A stretch of DNA of 6,871 bases. It comes from Legionella sp. GTDB taxonomy: Bacteria > Pseudomonadota > Gammaproteobacteria > Legionellales > Legionellaceae. The notes below the pieces were generated by a model. It was not told the DNA's origin and ran no database searches. It was given only the letters and a program-made list of their open reading frames with translations. Positions 1 through 6,179 of this stretch are shown one piece after another (within the stretch, counting starts at the first letter, position 1; each line of letters starts with the position of its first letter). Made by a program: the position numbers and the translations under genes. The stretch is from the NCBI GenBank assembly GCA_004297865.1, contig SCSO01000112.1:1-6871 (forward strand), in the 5' to 3' direction.

Positions 1-1110
1 ACTAAAATAGTTTTTTTTATACTTGAGCTGTTCTAACTGTTTATTTATGTCTAATTTTAGCTGCAGGAGTTTTGCAAAAATTTGGGGATTAAAATGCTCA
101 TGTCTAAGATATAGTCCTAGATTGACACGTCCTAATACTGAGATCATCGCATGTACTTTAAAATTAGCTTCTAAAAATGTATCGCTGTCCTTAATTTCAA
201 TCGAACGCATGGTTTCAACAAAAACTCTTTCAAAAATTCTCGAGTTTTTACTAGCAATAGCTTGAATAAAAACCGGCATATTGCTAACACCAGTGATTAT
301 ATAATCAGGATAAGTGCAAGCAGTAAGCACCATATTTACTGGACCTAACTTATCTTTAAAGCGCAAGACAGTTTCAATTAATTCATCATTACTGCTTTTC
401 ACAGCATCTTGTAATAAGTTGGTGGGGCTATCATCGGTACTTACTAGTGAAGTATATTCGCTGCTTGCATCAGACAATATATTTAATTGATCCATTGTTT
501 CCATCAAATAATTAACCATCTCTACAGAGCCGCTATTAATTGCTATTTTTAAAATCGGACGAAATAATAGCTGATTGCCTACAAAATACTGCATTGATTG
601 TAGTAAAACTTTTTTCTTTAACTCAGGCTCATCCAATAAATCCAGCAAGGATTTAACTAATTTTATATCCCCAGATTGGACTGCTAACATGAATACATTA
701 TTTTGCTGTCCTTCCAGGTATGAGCCATTGGCTGCCCAACCCCATTGGTTTTCGCCTAGGTTTAGTTCTGAAGGGTCAAATAACAATAATTTATGAAAAT
801 ACTCATCACCGAAGTCATTGCGGCATTTTCGAATTTGTTTTAAGACTTCAGAACCATCTACTGGTTTAGTCATAAATAAGGATAAAATGGGCATATAACC
901 ATAGGTGACTATAAATGGATAACTTCCAGGTATGTCCTTTAATTGAACTACTATTTTATCTTCAGAGCTAATTAAGGTTTGTTTTTTAAAGGATGTAGCT
1001 TTTGTTGATTTTAATAAACCATTGTAATGCCTCACTTCATTCAACAAGCTTTCAGGCAAAGGTGTAGGATCAAGAACTAAAAACCCTTCATATGACTTAT
1101 AATCTTTCAT
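1..1110 (-). CDS. Ankyrin-like repeat protein, 3' end cut by window edge
   Basis: The frame is open from 1110 to the left edge, giving 370 codons with no stop, so the C-terminus is outside the window. I see no signal peptide or membrane segment. From about residue 138 the protein is a series of helical pairs resembling degenerate ankyrin repeats: residues 138-159 (NVFMLAVQSGDIKLVKSLL), 184-207 (ILKIAINSGSVEMVNYLM), 231-252 (NLLQDAVKSSNDELIETVL) and 278-300. The first 137 residues match no family I know. The end of the visible part (about 350-370) is lysine-rich and may be coiled. I chose ATG 1110 because TTAGGT lies 7-8 bases upstream, while an in-frame ATG at 1128 has no ribosome site and sits almost on the predicted transcription start. 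In Legionella-like bacteria such proteins are often Dot/Icm substrates that act in the host cell. Here that is inference, since the C-terminal secretion signal cannot be seen. The coding call is firm; the repeat assignment is moderate. Confidence 0.8.
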   Translation of the reverse strand, partial: MKDYKSYEGFLVLDPTPLPESLLNEVRHYNGLLKSTKATSFKKQTLISSEDKIVVQLKDIPGSYPFIVTYGYMPILSLFMTKPVDGSEVLKQIRKCRNDFGDEYFHKLLLFDPSELNLGENQWGWAANGSYLEGQQNNVFMLAVQSGDIKLVKSLLDLLDEPELKKKVLLQSMQYFVGNQLLFRPILKIAINSGSVEMVNYLMETMDQLNILSDASSEYTSLVSTDDSPTNLLQDAVKSSNDELIETVLRFKDKLGPVNMVLTACTYPDYIITGVSNMPVFIQAIASKNSRIFERVFVETMRSIEIKDSDTFLEANFKVHAMISVLGRVNLGLYLRHEHFNPQIFAKLLQLKLDINKQLEQLKYKKNYFS

Positions 1111-1137
1111 AATAAAACCTAAGGTCATTACTGTAAA

Positions 1138-1166
1138 ATTATAGTTCAAATTTAAGCTTTAAATTG
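1138..1166 (-). promoter_or_regulatory. Probable promoter of the ankyrin-like gene
   Basis: Read leftward, a perfect TATAAT (-10) lies at 1143-1138. Seventeen bases upstream, at 1166-1161, is CAATTT, which is a very poor -35. Transcription would start near 1131, leaving a leader of about 20 bases that contains the TTAGGT ribosome site for ATG 1110. A good -10 with almost no -35 suggests activator dependence, and GCTTAAAT elements lie inside and just upstream of the promoter. Confidence 0.5.
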
Positions 1167-1168
1167 GA

Positions 1169-1215
1169 TAAACATTTAAGCCAAATCTCTATCATCAATT
1201 TGGCTTAAATGTTTA
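1169..1215. repeat. Perfect 18-bp inverted repeat with 11-base loop
   Basis: The arms 1169-1186 (TAAACATTTAAGCCAAAT) and 1198-1215 are exact reverse complements, separated by 11 bases. The element ends only a few bases upstream of the -35 region of the ankyrin-like gene. It has no run of T on either exit side, so it is a poor candidate for an intrinsic terminator. It could be an operator, a binding platform for an activator, or a small mobile-element relic. What it does is unknown. Confidence 0.75.
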
Positions 1216-1570
1216 GACGGTATGGTTTTACAAGCAGGCCGATGTTTCTACTAGCATTCTCGACCTCTAGCTTTTATTCTTAATTAGTTACTCCACTCTA
1301 ATTTTAGATCATTATTTAGCCATTCGTTCATTTCTGGAACATTTATCGCGATAATTAATTAACCTTCTGATTTTTCTGTATTTTTATATGGGGTACTGCT
1401 TCTCCAACCATTAACAGGCTTCAACATCCGAATGTGAAGCCTGTTTTCAAAGGATTTGGGGTCTTAACTTTAGAATGCTCTAGATTCTTTGCTCTTGAAG
1501 AAACAAGTTATCTTTAACGTATATGTTCTTGCTGATGCCAAGGAGAAGGAAGCATTGCGACTTAGAGAGG
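1216..1570. other. Non-coding stretch, no gene seen
   Basis: Both strands were read for genes. Only very short frames occur, for example 15 codons at 1331-1284 and 13 codons at 1555-1514 (both minus), neither with a ribosome site or recognisable similarity. The stretch holds a stable hairpin at 1413-1445 and a perfect 12-bp palindrome, TTATCGCGATAA, at 1343-1354. It separates the end of the oxidase operon from the regulatory region of the ankyrin-like gene and may contain decayed sequence. Confidence 0.6.
1413..1445. terminator. GC-containing hairpin, possible terminator of the oxidase operon
   Basis: AACAGGCTTCA (1413-1423) pairs perfectly with 1435-1445. After a bulged A, CAT/ATG pair around a four-base loop. 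Read rightward it is followed by TTC (TTTTC counting stem-end bases); read leftward by TTAATGG, a weak U-tract. The only visible transcript that would need stopping here is the leftward oxidase operon, whose last stop is about 125 bases away. The better T-run is on the other strand, so direction is uncertain. Confidence 0.5.
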
Positions 1571-2560
1571 TTAATGATAATTTTCCCCAGATTTACCCCG
1601 AAATAGGTAATAAGCGTAAAGGGTGTAACCCAACAACAAAGGCAACATAATCACCACACCTACCAAAATAAATTTCAAAGTTGAATCCGGGGCAGCAGCC
1701 TCCCAAAAAGTAACTTTGTGCGGGATTAAATAAGGATAAGTGCTAATAGCAATCCCAATATACGAGCATAGAAAAATCACAATGCTATAAATAAAAGGCT
1801 TGTACTCATTGCCCGAGTTTAAATTCTTCCAAGTCAAATAAATCGCAAACATCGCAGTCAAAGGTAAGGGGGCAAGGAAAAACATATTCGGGAACTGATA
1901 CCAACGCTGAAAAATTTCAGCATTGTGTAAAGGGGTCCAAATACTAACAAACAATAGAAAAAGACTAACCAAAACCAATAACCCTTTCGCCTGATGAATC
2001 ATCTTGCGTTGCAATCTTCCGCTGCTTTTAATGATCATCCAGGCAGCACCCAATAATGCATAACCGCAAATCAAAGCAACTCCCGTGCATAAACTAAAAG
2101 GAGTCAACCAATTGGGATTATTGATAGTCATAGAGGTTTCATCTATGGAAAATCCTTGCACAAAAGCACCAAGAATCACTCCTTGAAAAAAAGTGGCTGC
2201 GATAGAGCTGATGGAAAACGACCAATTCCAGATAGGCTTTGTTCGTTGCGCTTTAAAGCGAAATTCAAAACTAACGCCTCTAAATATTAATGCGATTAGC
2301 ATGAGCATAATTGGCATATATAATATAGGTAGAAGTAACCCATAAACCCCTGGAAAGGCTCCATAGAGCATGGCACCGCCGAAAACCAACCAGGTTTCAT
2401 TTCCATCCCACACCGGAGCAATCGAATTCATCATTTGATCCCTCTCAGATTCATTGGTGGTAAAAGGGAATAAAATGCCAATACCTAAATCGAAGCCATC
2501 TAAGATGACATACATTAAAATGATAAAGCCCAGAAGTGCTGCAAAAATAAAAGGCAACAT
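1571..2560 (-). CDS. cydB: Cytochrome bd-type quinol oxidase subunit II (CioB/CydB)
   Basis: This is subunit II of a bd-type quinol:O2 oxidoreductase, an inner-membrane protein with about eight hydrophobic segments. It forms the structural partner of the heme-bearing subunit I. Family signatures are clear: YVILDGFDLGIG at residues 17-28, the hallmark WDGNETW at 51-57, RGVSFEFRFK at 94-103, and the conserved end with YPYLIP (275-280), EAAAPDSTL (287-295) and FRGKSGENYH (320-329). At 329 residues it fits the shorter CioB/QxtB type rather than the roughly 379-residue E. coli CydB. The ATG overlaps the stop of subunit I by one base (TAATG), and a perfect AAGGAG lies eight bases upstream at 2569-2574, inside the preceding gene. 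Coupled translation should keep the two subunits in balance. No CydX-like or DUF2474-like small subunit follows in the next 450 bases, and no cydDC assembly genes are present in the window. Confidence 0.96.
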   Translation of the reverse strand: MLPFIFAALLGFIILMYVILDGFDLGIGILFPFTTNESERDQMMNSIAPVWDGNETWLVFGGAMLYGAFPGVYGLLLPILYMPIMLMLIALIFRGVSFEFRFKAQRTKPIWNWSFSISSIAATFFQGVILGAFVQGFSIDETSMTINNPNWLTPFSLCTGVALICGYALLGAAWMIIKSSGRLQRKMIHQAKGLLVLVSLFLLFVSIWTPLHNAEIFQRWYQFPNMFFLAPLPLTAMFAIYLTWKNLNSGNEYKPFIYSIVIFLCSYIGIAISTYPYLIPHKVTFWEAAAPDSTLKFILVGVVIMLPLLLGYTLYAYYLFRGKSGENYH

Positions 2561-3930
2561 TATTTCTTCTCCTTAGGTAGCTCGTTCATATATTGGAAGG
2601 CGTGCAGGGCCATGTCGTCGTCATCTACTTCAGCATGTCCTTGTGCTATCAACTTCAATAAATAATAGAGATAAAATCCAAAGACTACCCCGTAAGCGAG
2701 TATTAACAAGCTAAAGGAAATGATCACCTCTTCAACTCCGATAGCTGATACAGCGTCTTTGGTTTTTAATAAATGATAAACCACCCAAGGTTGTCTACCA
2801 ATTTCAGCGGTTAACCACCCGGAGATGCTGGCTACAAAGCCCAAGGGAGTTAGGGCAATACACCATTTGTAAAACCAGGGGCTGCTGTATAAGCTTCCCT
2901 TTATCCGTAACAAAAGACCCACAACCGAAGTGAATAACATCAACAATCCGATTCCAACCATGATGCGAAAGGTAATAAATACCGGGAGCATTCTGGGTTG
3001 CTCTTCTGGTGGTACAGAACTAAGGCCGATCATTTCACCGTTTAAATCGTGGGTGTTAATCAAGCTAGTTAATTTTGGAATGCCTATTTCGTAATTATTT
3101 GTTTGTTCTGTCTGAGACGGAATCGCAAATAATAATAGGGGGGCTCCTGTTTGCGTTTTCCAAATCCCTTCCATTGCTGCAGTTTTTAAAGGCTGTTGAT
3201 GGAAGACATTAACCCCCACCCAATCGCCTACCCCTATTTGCAGAGGAACCATAATCAAAGAGGCCCAGAGACTGAAGGACAAACAGGTTTTAGCAATCGC
3301 CTGGGATTGCTTACGCAAGAGATAAAAACCGGAAACCGCCATAATCACAAAACAAGTGGTGACATAAGATGCAAAAACCATGTGAATAAATCGAGGAATA
3401 AAAGAAGGATTAAAGACCACATTCCACCAACTATCCACCACGTATTTACCCGCAATCAGTTGATAACCACTGGGAGTTTGCATCCATGAGTTTGCGGACA
3501 TAATCCAAAATGCGGAAATAGTAGTGCCGATGGTTACTAGAAGGGTGGCGATAAAATGCATCGGGGGTGGTACTTTTTTCCAACCAAATAACATCACTCC
3601 TAAAAAACCAGCTTCTAAGAAAAAGGCGGTTAAGGTTTCGTAAGCAAAAAGGGCGCCTAGGACATTACCAAATTGAGTGATGAAGGGACCAAAATTGGTG
3701 CCGATTTGATACGCCAGAACAATCCCTGAAACGACTCCCATACCAAAGGTTAATGCAAAGACCTTGGTCCACAGTTTACAAATTTCCAAGTAAACTGGAT
3801 TTTTAGTTTTTAACCAAATCGCCTCCATAATTACGAGAAATACAGCCAGCCCGAGATTTAAGGTAGGGAATAGAATATGAAAACCAATACTAAAACCAAA
3901 TTGGATTCTGGATAATAATTCTACAAGCAT
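2560..3930 (-). CDS. cydA: Cytochrome bd-type quinol oxidase subunit I, short-Q-loop (CioA-like)
   Basis: This is the heme-carrying subunit I of a bd-type terminal oxidase, which oxidises quinol and reduces O2 to water at the inner membrane. The 456-residue sequence has about nine membrane segments. Known family residues are visible: His18 in GFHILFP (high-spin heme ligand), Glu98 and Glu106 in ETLTAFFLEAGFLG, WMQTP at 149-153, His183 in RFIHMVF and Met324 in FRIMVGIG (heme b558 ligands), Lys249 and Glu254 of the quinol site in PLKTAAMEGIW, and GWLTAEIGRQPWVVYHLL at 371-388. The region between the quinol-site residues and Met324 is short, as in the cyanide-insensitive CioA type and unlike the long Q-loop of E. 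coli CydA. ATG 3930 gives the expected distance to His18. The upstream CGGGTG is only a modest ribosome site. The C-terminal tail is acidic then basic (VDDDDM, PKEKK) and cytoplasmic by inference. The actual heme content and cyanide resistance cannot be read from sequence. Confidence 0.96.
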   Translation of the reverse strand: MLVELLSRIQFGFSIGFHILFPTLNLGLAVFLVIMEAIWLKTKNPVYLEICKLWTKVFALTFGMGVVSGIVLAYQIGTNFGPFITQFGNVLGALFAYETLTAFFLEAGFLGVMLFGWKKVPPPMHFIATLLVTIGTTISAFWIMSANSWMQTPSGYQLIAGKYVVDSWWNVVFNPSFIPRFIHMVFASYVTTCFVIMAVSGFYLLRKQSQAIAKTCLSFSLWASLIMVPLQIGVGDWVGVNVFHQQPLKTAAMEGIWKTQTGAPLLLFAIPSQTEQTNNYEIGIPKLTSLINTHDLNGEMIGLSSVPPEEQPRMLPVFITFRIMVGIGLLMLFTSVVGLLLRIKGSLYSSPWFYKWCIALTPLGFVASISGWLTAEIGRQPWVVYHLLKTKDAVSAIGVEEVIISFSLLILAYGVVFGFYLYYLLKLIAQGHAEVDDDDMALHAFQYMNELPKEKK

Positions 3931-3965
3931 AATGCACCCGAAATGGAATATGAAGGGGGTACATT

Positions 3966-3994
3966 ATTATATAGTAAAACAAGAAAAGGGTCGC
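3966..3994 (-). promoter_or_regulatory. Probable promoter of the oxidase operon
   Basis: Read leftward, TATAAT lies at 3971-3966. Seventeen bases upstream is GCGACC (3994-3989), a half-matching -35 that is also the exit arm of the neighbouring terminator. Transcription would begin near 3959 with a leader of roughly 29 bases. I found no convincing Fnr or ArcA site. Confidence 0.5.
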
Positions 3995-4012
3995 GTTTTT
4001 ACAACGCGACTC
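3976..4012 (-). terminator. Intrinsic terminator of the small lipoprotein gene
   Basis: Read leftward, GTCGCGTT (4010-4003) and AACGCGAC (3997-3990) form an eight-pair GC-rich stem with a five-base loop, extendable by one wobble and one GC pair. It is followed by TTTTCTTGTTTT at 3987-3976. It starts about a dozen bases after the lipoprotein stop codon. This is a textbook Rho-independent terminator in the right place and direction. Confidence 0.85.
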
Positions 4013-4023
4013 TAGGTAAGAAA

Positions 4024-4215
4024 TTATTCAACTCCAAAAGGACCATCAGTAGGTTGGTCAATACGACCGTGATAGGCATCATGATATTGTTGAGGCGATA
4101 AGCCGCCATGAGTTGATTCATAACTTGGTTGTTGTGAGGTTGAAGTTGTTACACAACCTGTCGAAATCAAACTAAGACCACCAAGCAATAACAATGTATA
4201 TATTAGATTTTTCAT
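4024..4215 (-). CDS. Small predicted lipoprotein, 63 residues
   Basis: The product begins MKNLIYTLLLLGGLSLISTG and then Cys21, which is a short basic N-terminus, a hydrophobic core and a plausible lipobox (STGC; Ser at -3 is less usual than Leu). It would be exported, lipid-modified on Cys21 and anchored in the membrane facing the periplasm. The mature part is about 43 residues, polar, rich in Ser, Thr, Gln and His, with a terminal QPTDGPFGVE. I recognise no domain. I chose the ATG at 4215 because GGAG lies seven bases upstream. An upstream ATG at 4221 is too close to that site, and a TTG at 4230 would add five residues with no ribosome site. It is a single gene: a strong terminator follows, and about 110 bases separate it from the epimerase-like gene upstream. 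A TATACT at 4254-4249 may be its -10; no matching -35 is evident. Confidence 0.75.
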   Translation of the reverse strand: MKNLIYTLLLLGGLSLISTGCVTTSTSQQPSYESTHGGLSPQQYHDAYHGRIDQPTDGPFGVE

Positions 4216-4326
4216 GTCCATACTCCGCAAAATTTATACATCTACCTAAGTATAGTACAGAAATAGGAGAGGGGGCGGGTTTCCATGTCAACTCTCTTTA
4301 TAGCAGTATCTACTACTCAGAGCGAC

Positions 4327-5181
4327 CTATGCCACGGTAGCTCCGTTGATTAAGGTATTAGAACAAAAGGTCCCAGTCACAACACCTGGCCCCTGTAAGC
4401 GAACACTACTCTTTTTATTGTAAATTTGGAGTAAGCCACCAGGATTCTGCACATTTATCGCGCCGGGCTTGCCCTTTAAATAAAAAGCAGCAGCACAACA
4501 AGCTCCAGTACCACAAGATTTAGTTAAGCGCCTTACCCCACGCTCAAAAGTCACTGTTTCTAATTGCTGATCCTGCTCGTTTTTGTAAAACACCGTGAGA
4601 TTAATCCCCAATGGAAATAATTCTTTCTGTAAATTCAACTCAATCCCTAACGCCTCAATAGCCTCTTCAGATAACTGTTCATTTAGAATCAAATGAGGTT
4701 CTATAACATCACTATAAAAGAACGTCTTTCCACCAAACTGAAACTGATAAAATTCACTTTCCTTTTTAAACGTTTCCAATTGATGTATAAATTTTTCATT
4801 AGGCACAAAATTTACTGAGGGCAATTCAATTGCATAATCGTCATTGCCATAATGAGTTAAGGCTCGATGTTTGTTTTGGGCACGAATAAAAAATCGTTTG
4901 TACTGGGGATACGTAGCATAAAGATACGCGGCACAAGCACGGGATCCATTACCACAAAAGTCCCCAAAGAGTTTGTCTGCGCCAAACACCAACATCTCAG
5001 CGCTTAATGCGTCTTGCTCCTGCTGGCCATTAATAAGAATCAAGGCATCATCTCGCTTAGTTTGTACAAGACAAATATGCAGCTCATCTAAAACACATTG
5101 ACTAACTTCAGTTTCATCAAGGCAATCCACGATGATGAAAGTATTTTCACAGGCTTCTGCCAAGTAAATTGAATTAAGCAT
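4327..5181 (-). CDS. Divergent diaminopimelate-epimerase-fold amino acid racemase/epimerase
   Basis: The 284-residue protein belongs to the DapF superfamily of cofactor-independent, two-cysteine racemases. The two catalytic cysteines are in FCGNGSRACAA (Cys76) and SCGTGACCAAA (Cys223), one in each half of the pseudo-symmetric fold. Other retained positions are Asn13 in ENTFIIVD (the GNDF position of DapF), Asn194 in LGINLTVF and the Glu213-Arg214 pair in FERGVRRLTKSCGTG. Several positions differ from typical DapF: the N-terminal GLGNDF is ACENTF, the DGS element before the first cysteine is missing (FGADKLFGDFCGNG), and the usual GNPH is IEPH with Glu161. The reaction is therefore probably inversion at an alpha carbon of an amino acid. 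The substrate may not be LL-diaminopimelate. Histidine racemases such as CntK belong to the same fold, but I cannot assign that specificity. The start overlaps the upstream gene by eight bases, with AGGGG six bases ahead (5188-5192), so the two are co-translated. It may be annotated dapF by similarity. No clear terminator follows. Confidence 0.88.
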   Translation of the reverse strand: MLNSIYLAEACENTFIIVDCLDETEVSQCVLDELHICLVQTKRDDALILINGQQEQDALSAEMLVFGADKLFGDFCGNGSRACAAYLYATYPQYKRFFIRAQNKHRALTHYGNDDYAIELPSVNFVPNEKFIHQLETFKKESEFYQFQFGGKTFFYSDVIEPHLILNEQLSEEAIEALGIELNLQKELFPLGINLTVFYKNEQDQQLETVTFERGVRRLTKSCGTGACCAAAFYLKGKPGAINVQNPGGLLQIYNKKSSVRLQGPGVVTGTFCSNTLINGATVA

Positions 5182-6055
5182 GGTTAACCCCTGCCATCAT
5201 TTCAGTGGTCATATGTACAATTTTTGAAGCGTCATGGGTCGAAGTGGATAGCTTGAAGAATCCCGATGCCTGCATCGCTTTAGTGTAAATTCCCTGCATT
5301 GCAATCTCATGATAGGACTTAGGGTAAAGCGTGATACTGGTATTAGTAGGTTGATAGTCAGCAACCTTAGGGGATATTTTCTTGATATAATCACTGGCGT
5401 TAAAGGTTTGCATTTCAACACCATTTTGTTTGATAACAATCTGCTCGCCTCGTTTGAAAGCATTGATAATAAATTCCACCATCTGACAAAAATCTGCAGA
5501 ATTATTTTTTAAATGCTCTTGGCTTTCGCAATCAAAAAAATCGATATTAAGCAGATCTGCTTTTAAGCTGCCTTCTAGAAAAACATACTGCAAACCGAGT
5601 TTTTGCAACTCTTTGATATAGTCAGGGCTACTGTTTTGGTTGAATAATGCAAGAAATGCTTGTTCTTTCTCAGTAATAGGCGCTTTTTCGTTGTATCCCG
5701 ACTCTTTCATTTTGATATCTAAAACCATGATTACTTGAGTAGATTCAGCGGCCGAATGGAACTCACTGGGTATGTCATTCAACTCTTTAGCAATTTGTTT
5801 GGCCTTTTTCTTGAGATGAAAGGGGTTTGGTTCCGCTGCTGAAAGATCAAAATTGAGTGAATAAATATCGGTTACACTTTGTTGACTGATACTTACTGCC
5901 GCATCGGCAATACATTTAATTTTGGTTTTCCAGGGGCTTACTGCGTTATTCGCAATGTTTTTGCAAAACAATTTAACCTTGTAGGCGTTTGTTTTCTTAG
6001 GGGATGAATACTGCTTTACTTGGAATTCAAGTTCATGGGTCTTAAGTTTAGTCAT
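5174..6055 (-). CDS. Unrecognised 293-residue protein, first gene of the epimerase operon
   Basis: I do not recognise this protein. It is soluble in appearance, with no signal peptide or membrane segment, basic at the N-terminus and mixed alpha/beta in pattern. Visible segments are a lysine-rich start with an alternating strand-like pattern (residues 1-70), a charged helix HLKKKAKQIAKELN (80-93), a strand-like stretch TQVIMVLDIKM (106-116), a helix-rich middle with LGLQYVFLEGS (153-163), a helix before KRGEQIVIKQNG (201-212), and a histidine-bearing C-terminal part (KSYHEIAMQGIY at 246-257; THDASKIVHMTTEMM at 273-287). I see no nucleotide-binding loop, methyltransferase glycine motif or metal-binding cysteine cluster. 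The ATG at 6055 has GAGG eight bases upstream. Its last eight bases overlap the epimerase-like gene, which suggests that the two proteins act in one process or complex. Divergence from the LysR-type gene suggests regulation by it. Confidence 0.85.
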   Translation of the reverse strand: MTKLKTHELEFQVKQYSSPKKTNAYKVKLFCKNIANNAVSPWKTKIKCIADAAVSISQQSVTDIYSLNFDLSAAEPNPFHLKKKAKQIAKELNDIPSEFHSAAESTQVIMVLDIKMKESGYNEKAPITEKEQAFLALFNQNSSPDYIKELQKLGLQYVFLEGSLKADLLNIDFFDCESQEHLKNNSADFCQMVEFIINAFKRGEQIVIKQNGVEMQTFNASDYIKKISPKVADYQPTNTSITLYPKSYHEIAMQGIYTKAMQASGFFKLSTSTHDASKIVHMTTEMMAGVNHA

Positions 6056-6080
6056 TTTCTACCTCGTAATCTGAAATAAA

Positions 6081-6099
6081 TTAGATCTCAATGATCAAA
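6081..6099. promoter_or_regulatory. Dyad in the leader of the leftward operon, possible operator
   Basis: The sequence TTnGATC, five bases, GATCnAAA is an imperfect dyad centred at 6090, with GATC at 6084-6087 and again at 6093-6096. It lies between the predicted transcription start of the leftward operon and its ribosome site. It does not match the strict T-N11-A form of LysR boxes, and its role is unknown. Confidence 0.3.
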
Positions 6100-6115
6100 A
6101 TATGTCTTTTGAGGC

Positions 6116-6144
6116 TTGATTATGGCCGTTCGGTTTGCTATAAG
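6116..6144 (+). promoter_or_regulatory. Promoter of the LysR-type regulator gene
   Basis: TTGATT at 6116-6121 and TATAAG at 6139-6144 are separated by 17 bases, a good sigma70 match. Transcription would begin near 6151, about 29 bases before the start codon. Confidence 0.6.
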
Positions 6145-6148
6145 TAAA
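6119..6148 (-). promoter_or_regulatory. Possible promoter of the leftward two-gene operon
   Basis: Read leftward, TTTACT at 6148-6143 and CATAAT at 6124-6119 are separated by 18 bases. The start would lie near 6112, giving a leader of about 56 bases that carries the GATC dyad. It overlaps the regulator promoter face to face, an arrangement common for LysR-type regulators and their targets. Confidence 0.4.
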
Positions 6149-6179
6149 ATGAATCTTTCTTATTTAATGATGAAAAAAA

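Noticed and set aside
23..796. Rightward open frames at 23-265 and 575-796
   Set aside because: They lie opposite the long open ankyrin-like gene, have no ribosome sites, and their composition looks like antisense of coding sequence.
1169..1215. Inverted repeat as a Rho-independent terminator
   Set aside because: The stem is AT-rich, neither side is followed by a T-run, and no transcript clearly ends there.
1514..1555. A 13-codon leftward frame after cydB as a candidate CydX-like subunit
   Set aside because: It is too short, lacks a hydrophobic segment and has no ribosome site.
3196..3489. Rightward 97-codon open frame
   Set aside because: It is antisense to the well-supported oxidase subunit I and shows no family features.
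4286..4291. A perfect leftward TTGACA as -35 of the lipoprotein gene
   Set aside because: The only good -10 downstream (TATACT at 4254-4249) is about 31 bases away, too far for a sigma70 promoter.
5209..5512. Open frames at 5209-5463 (minus) and 5309-5512 (plus)
   Set aside because: Both overlap the 293-residue gene, which has a good ribosome site and coupling to the next gene. Neither shadow frame has a ribosome site or domain.
5174..6055. The idea that the unknown protein is a nicotianamine-synthase-like (CntL) partner of a CntK-type racemase
   Set aside because: No methyltransferase glycine motif or other CntL feature is visible, and no opine dehydrogenase or metal transporter genes are in the window.
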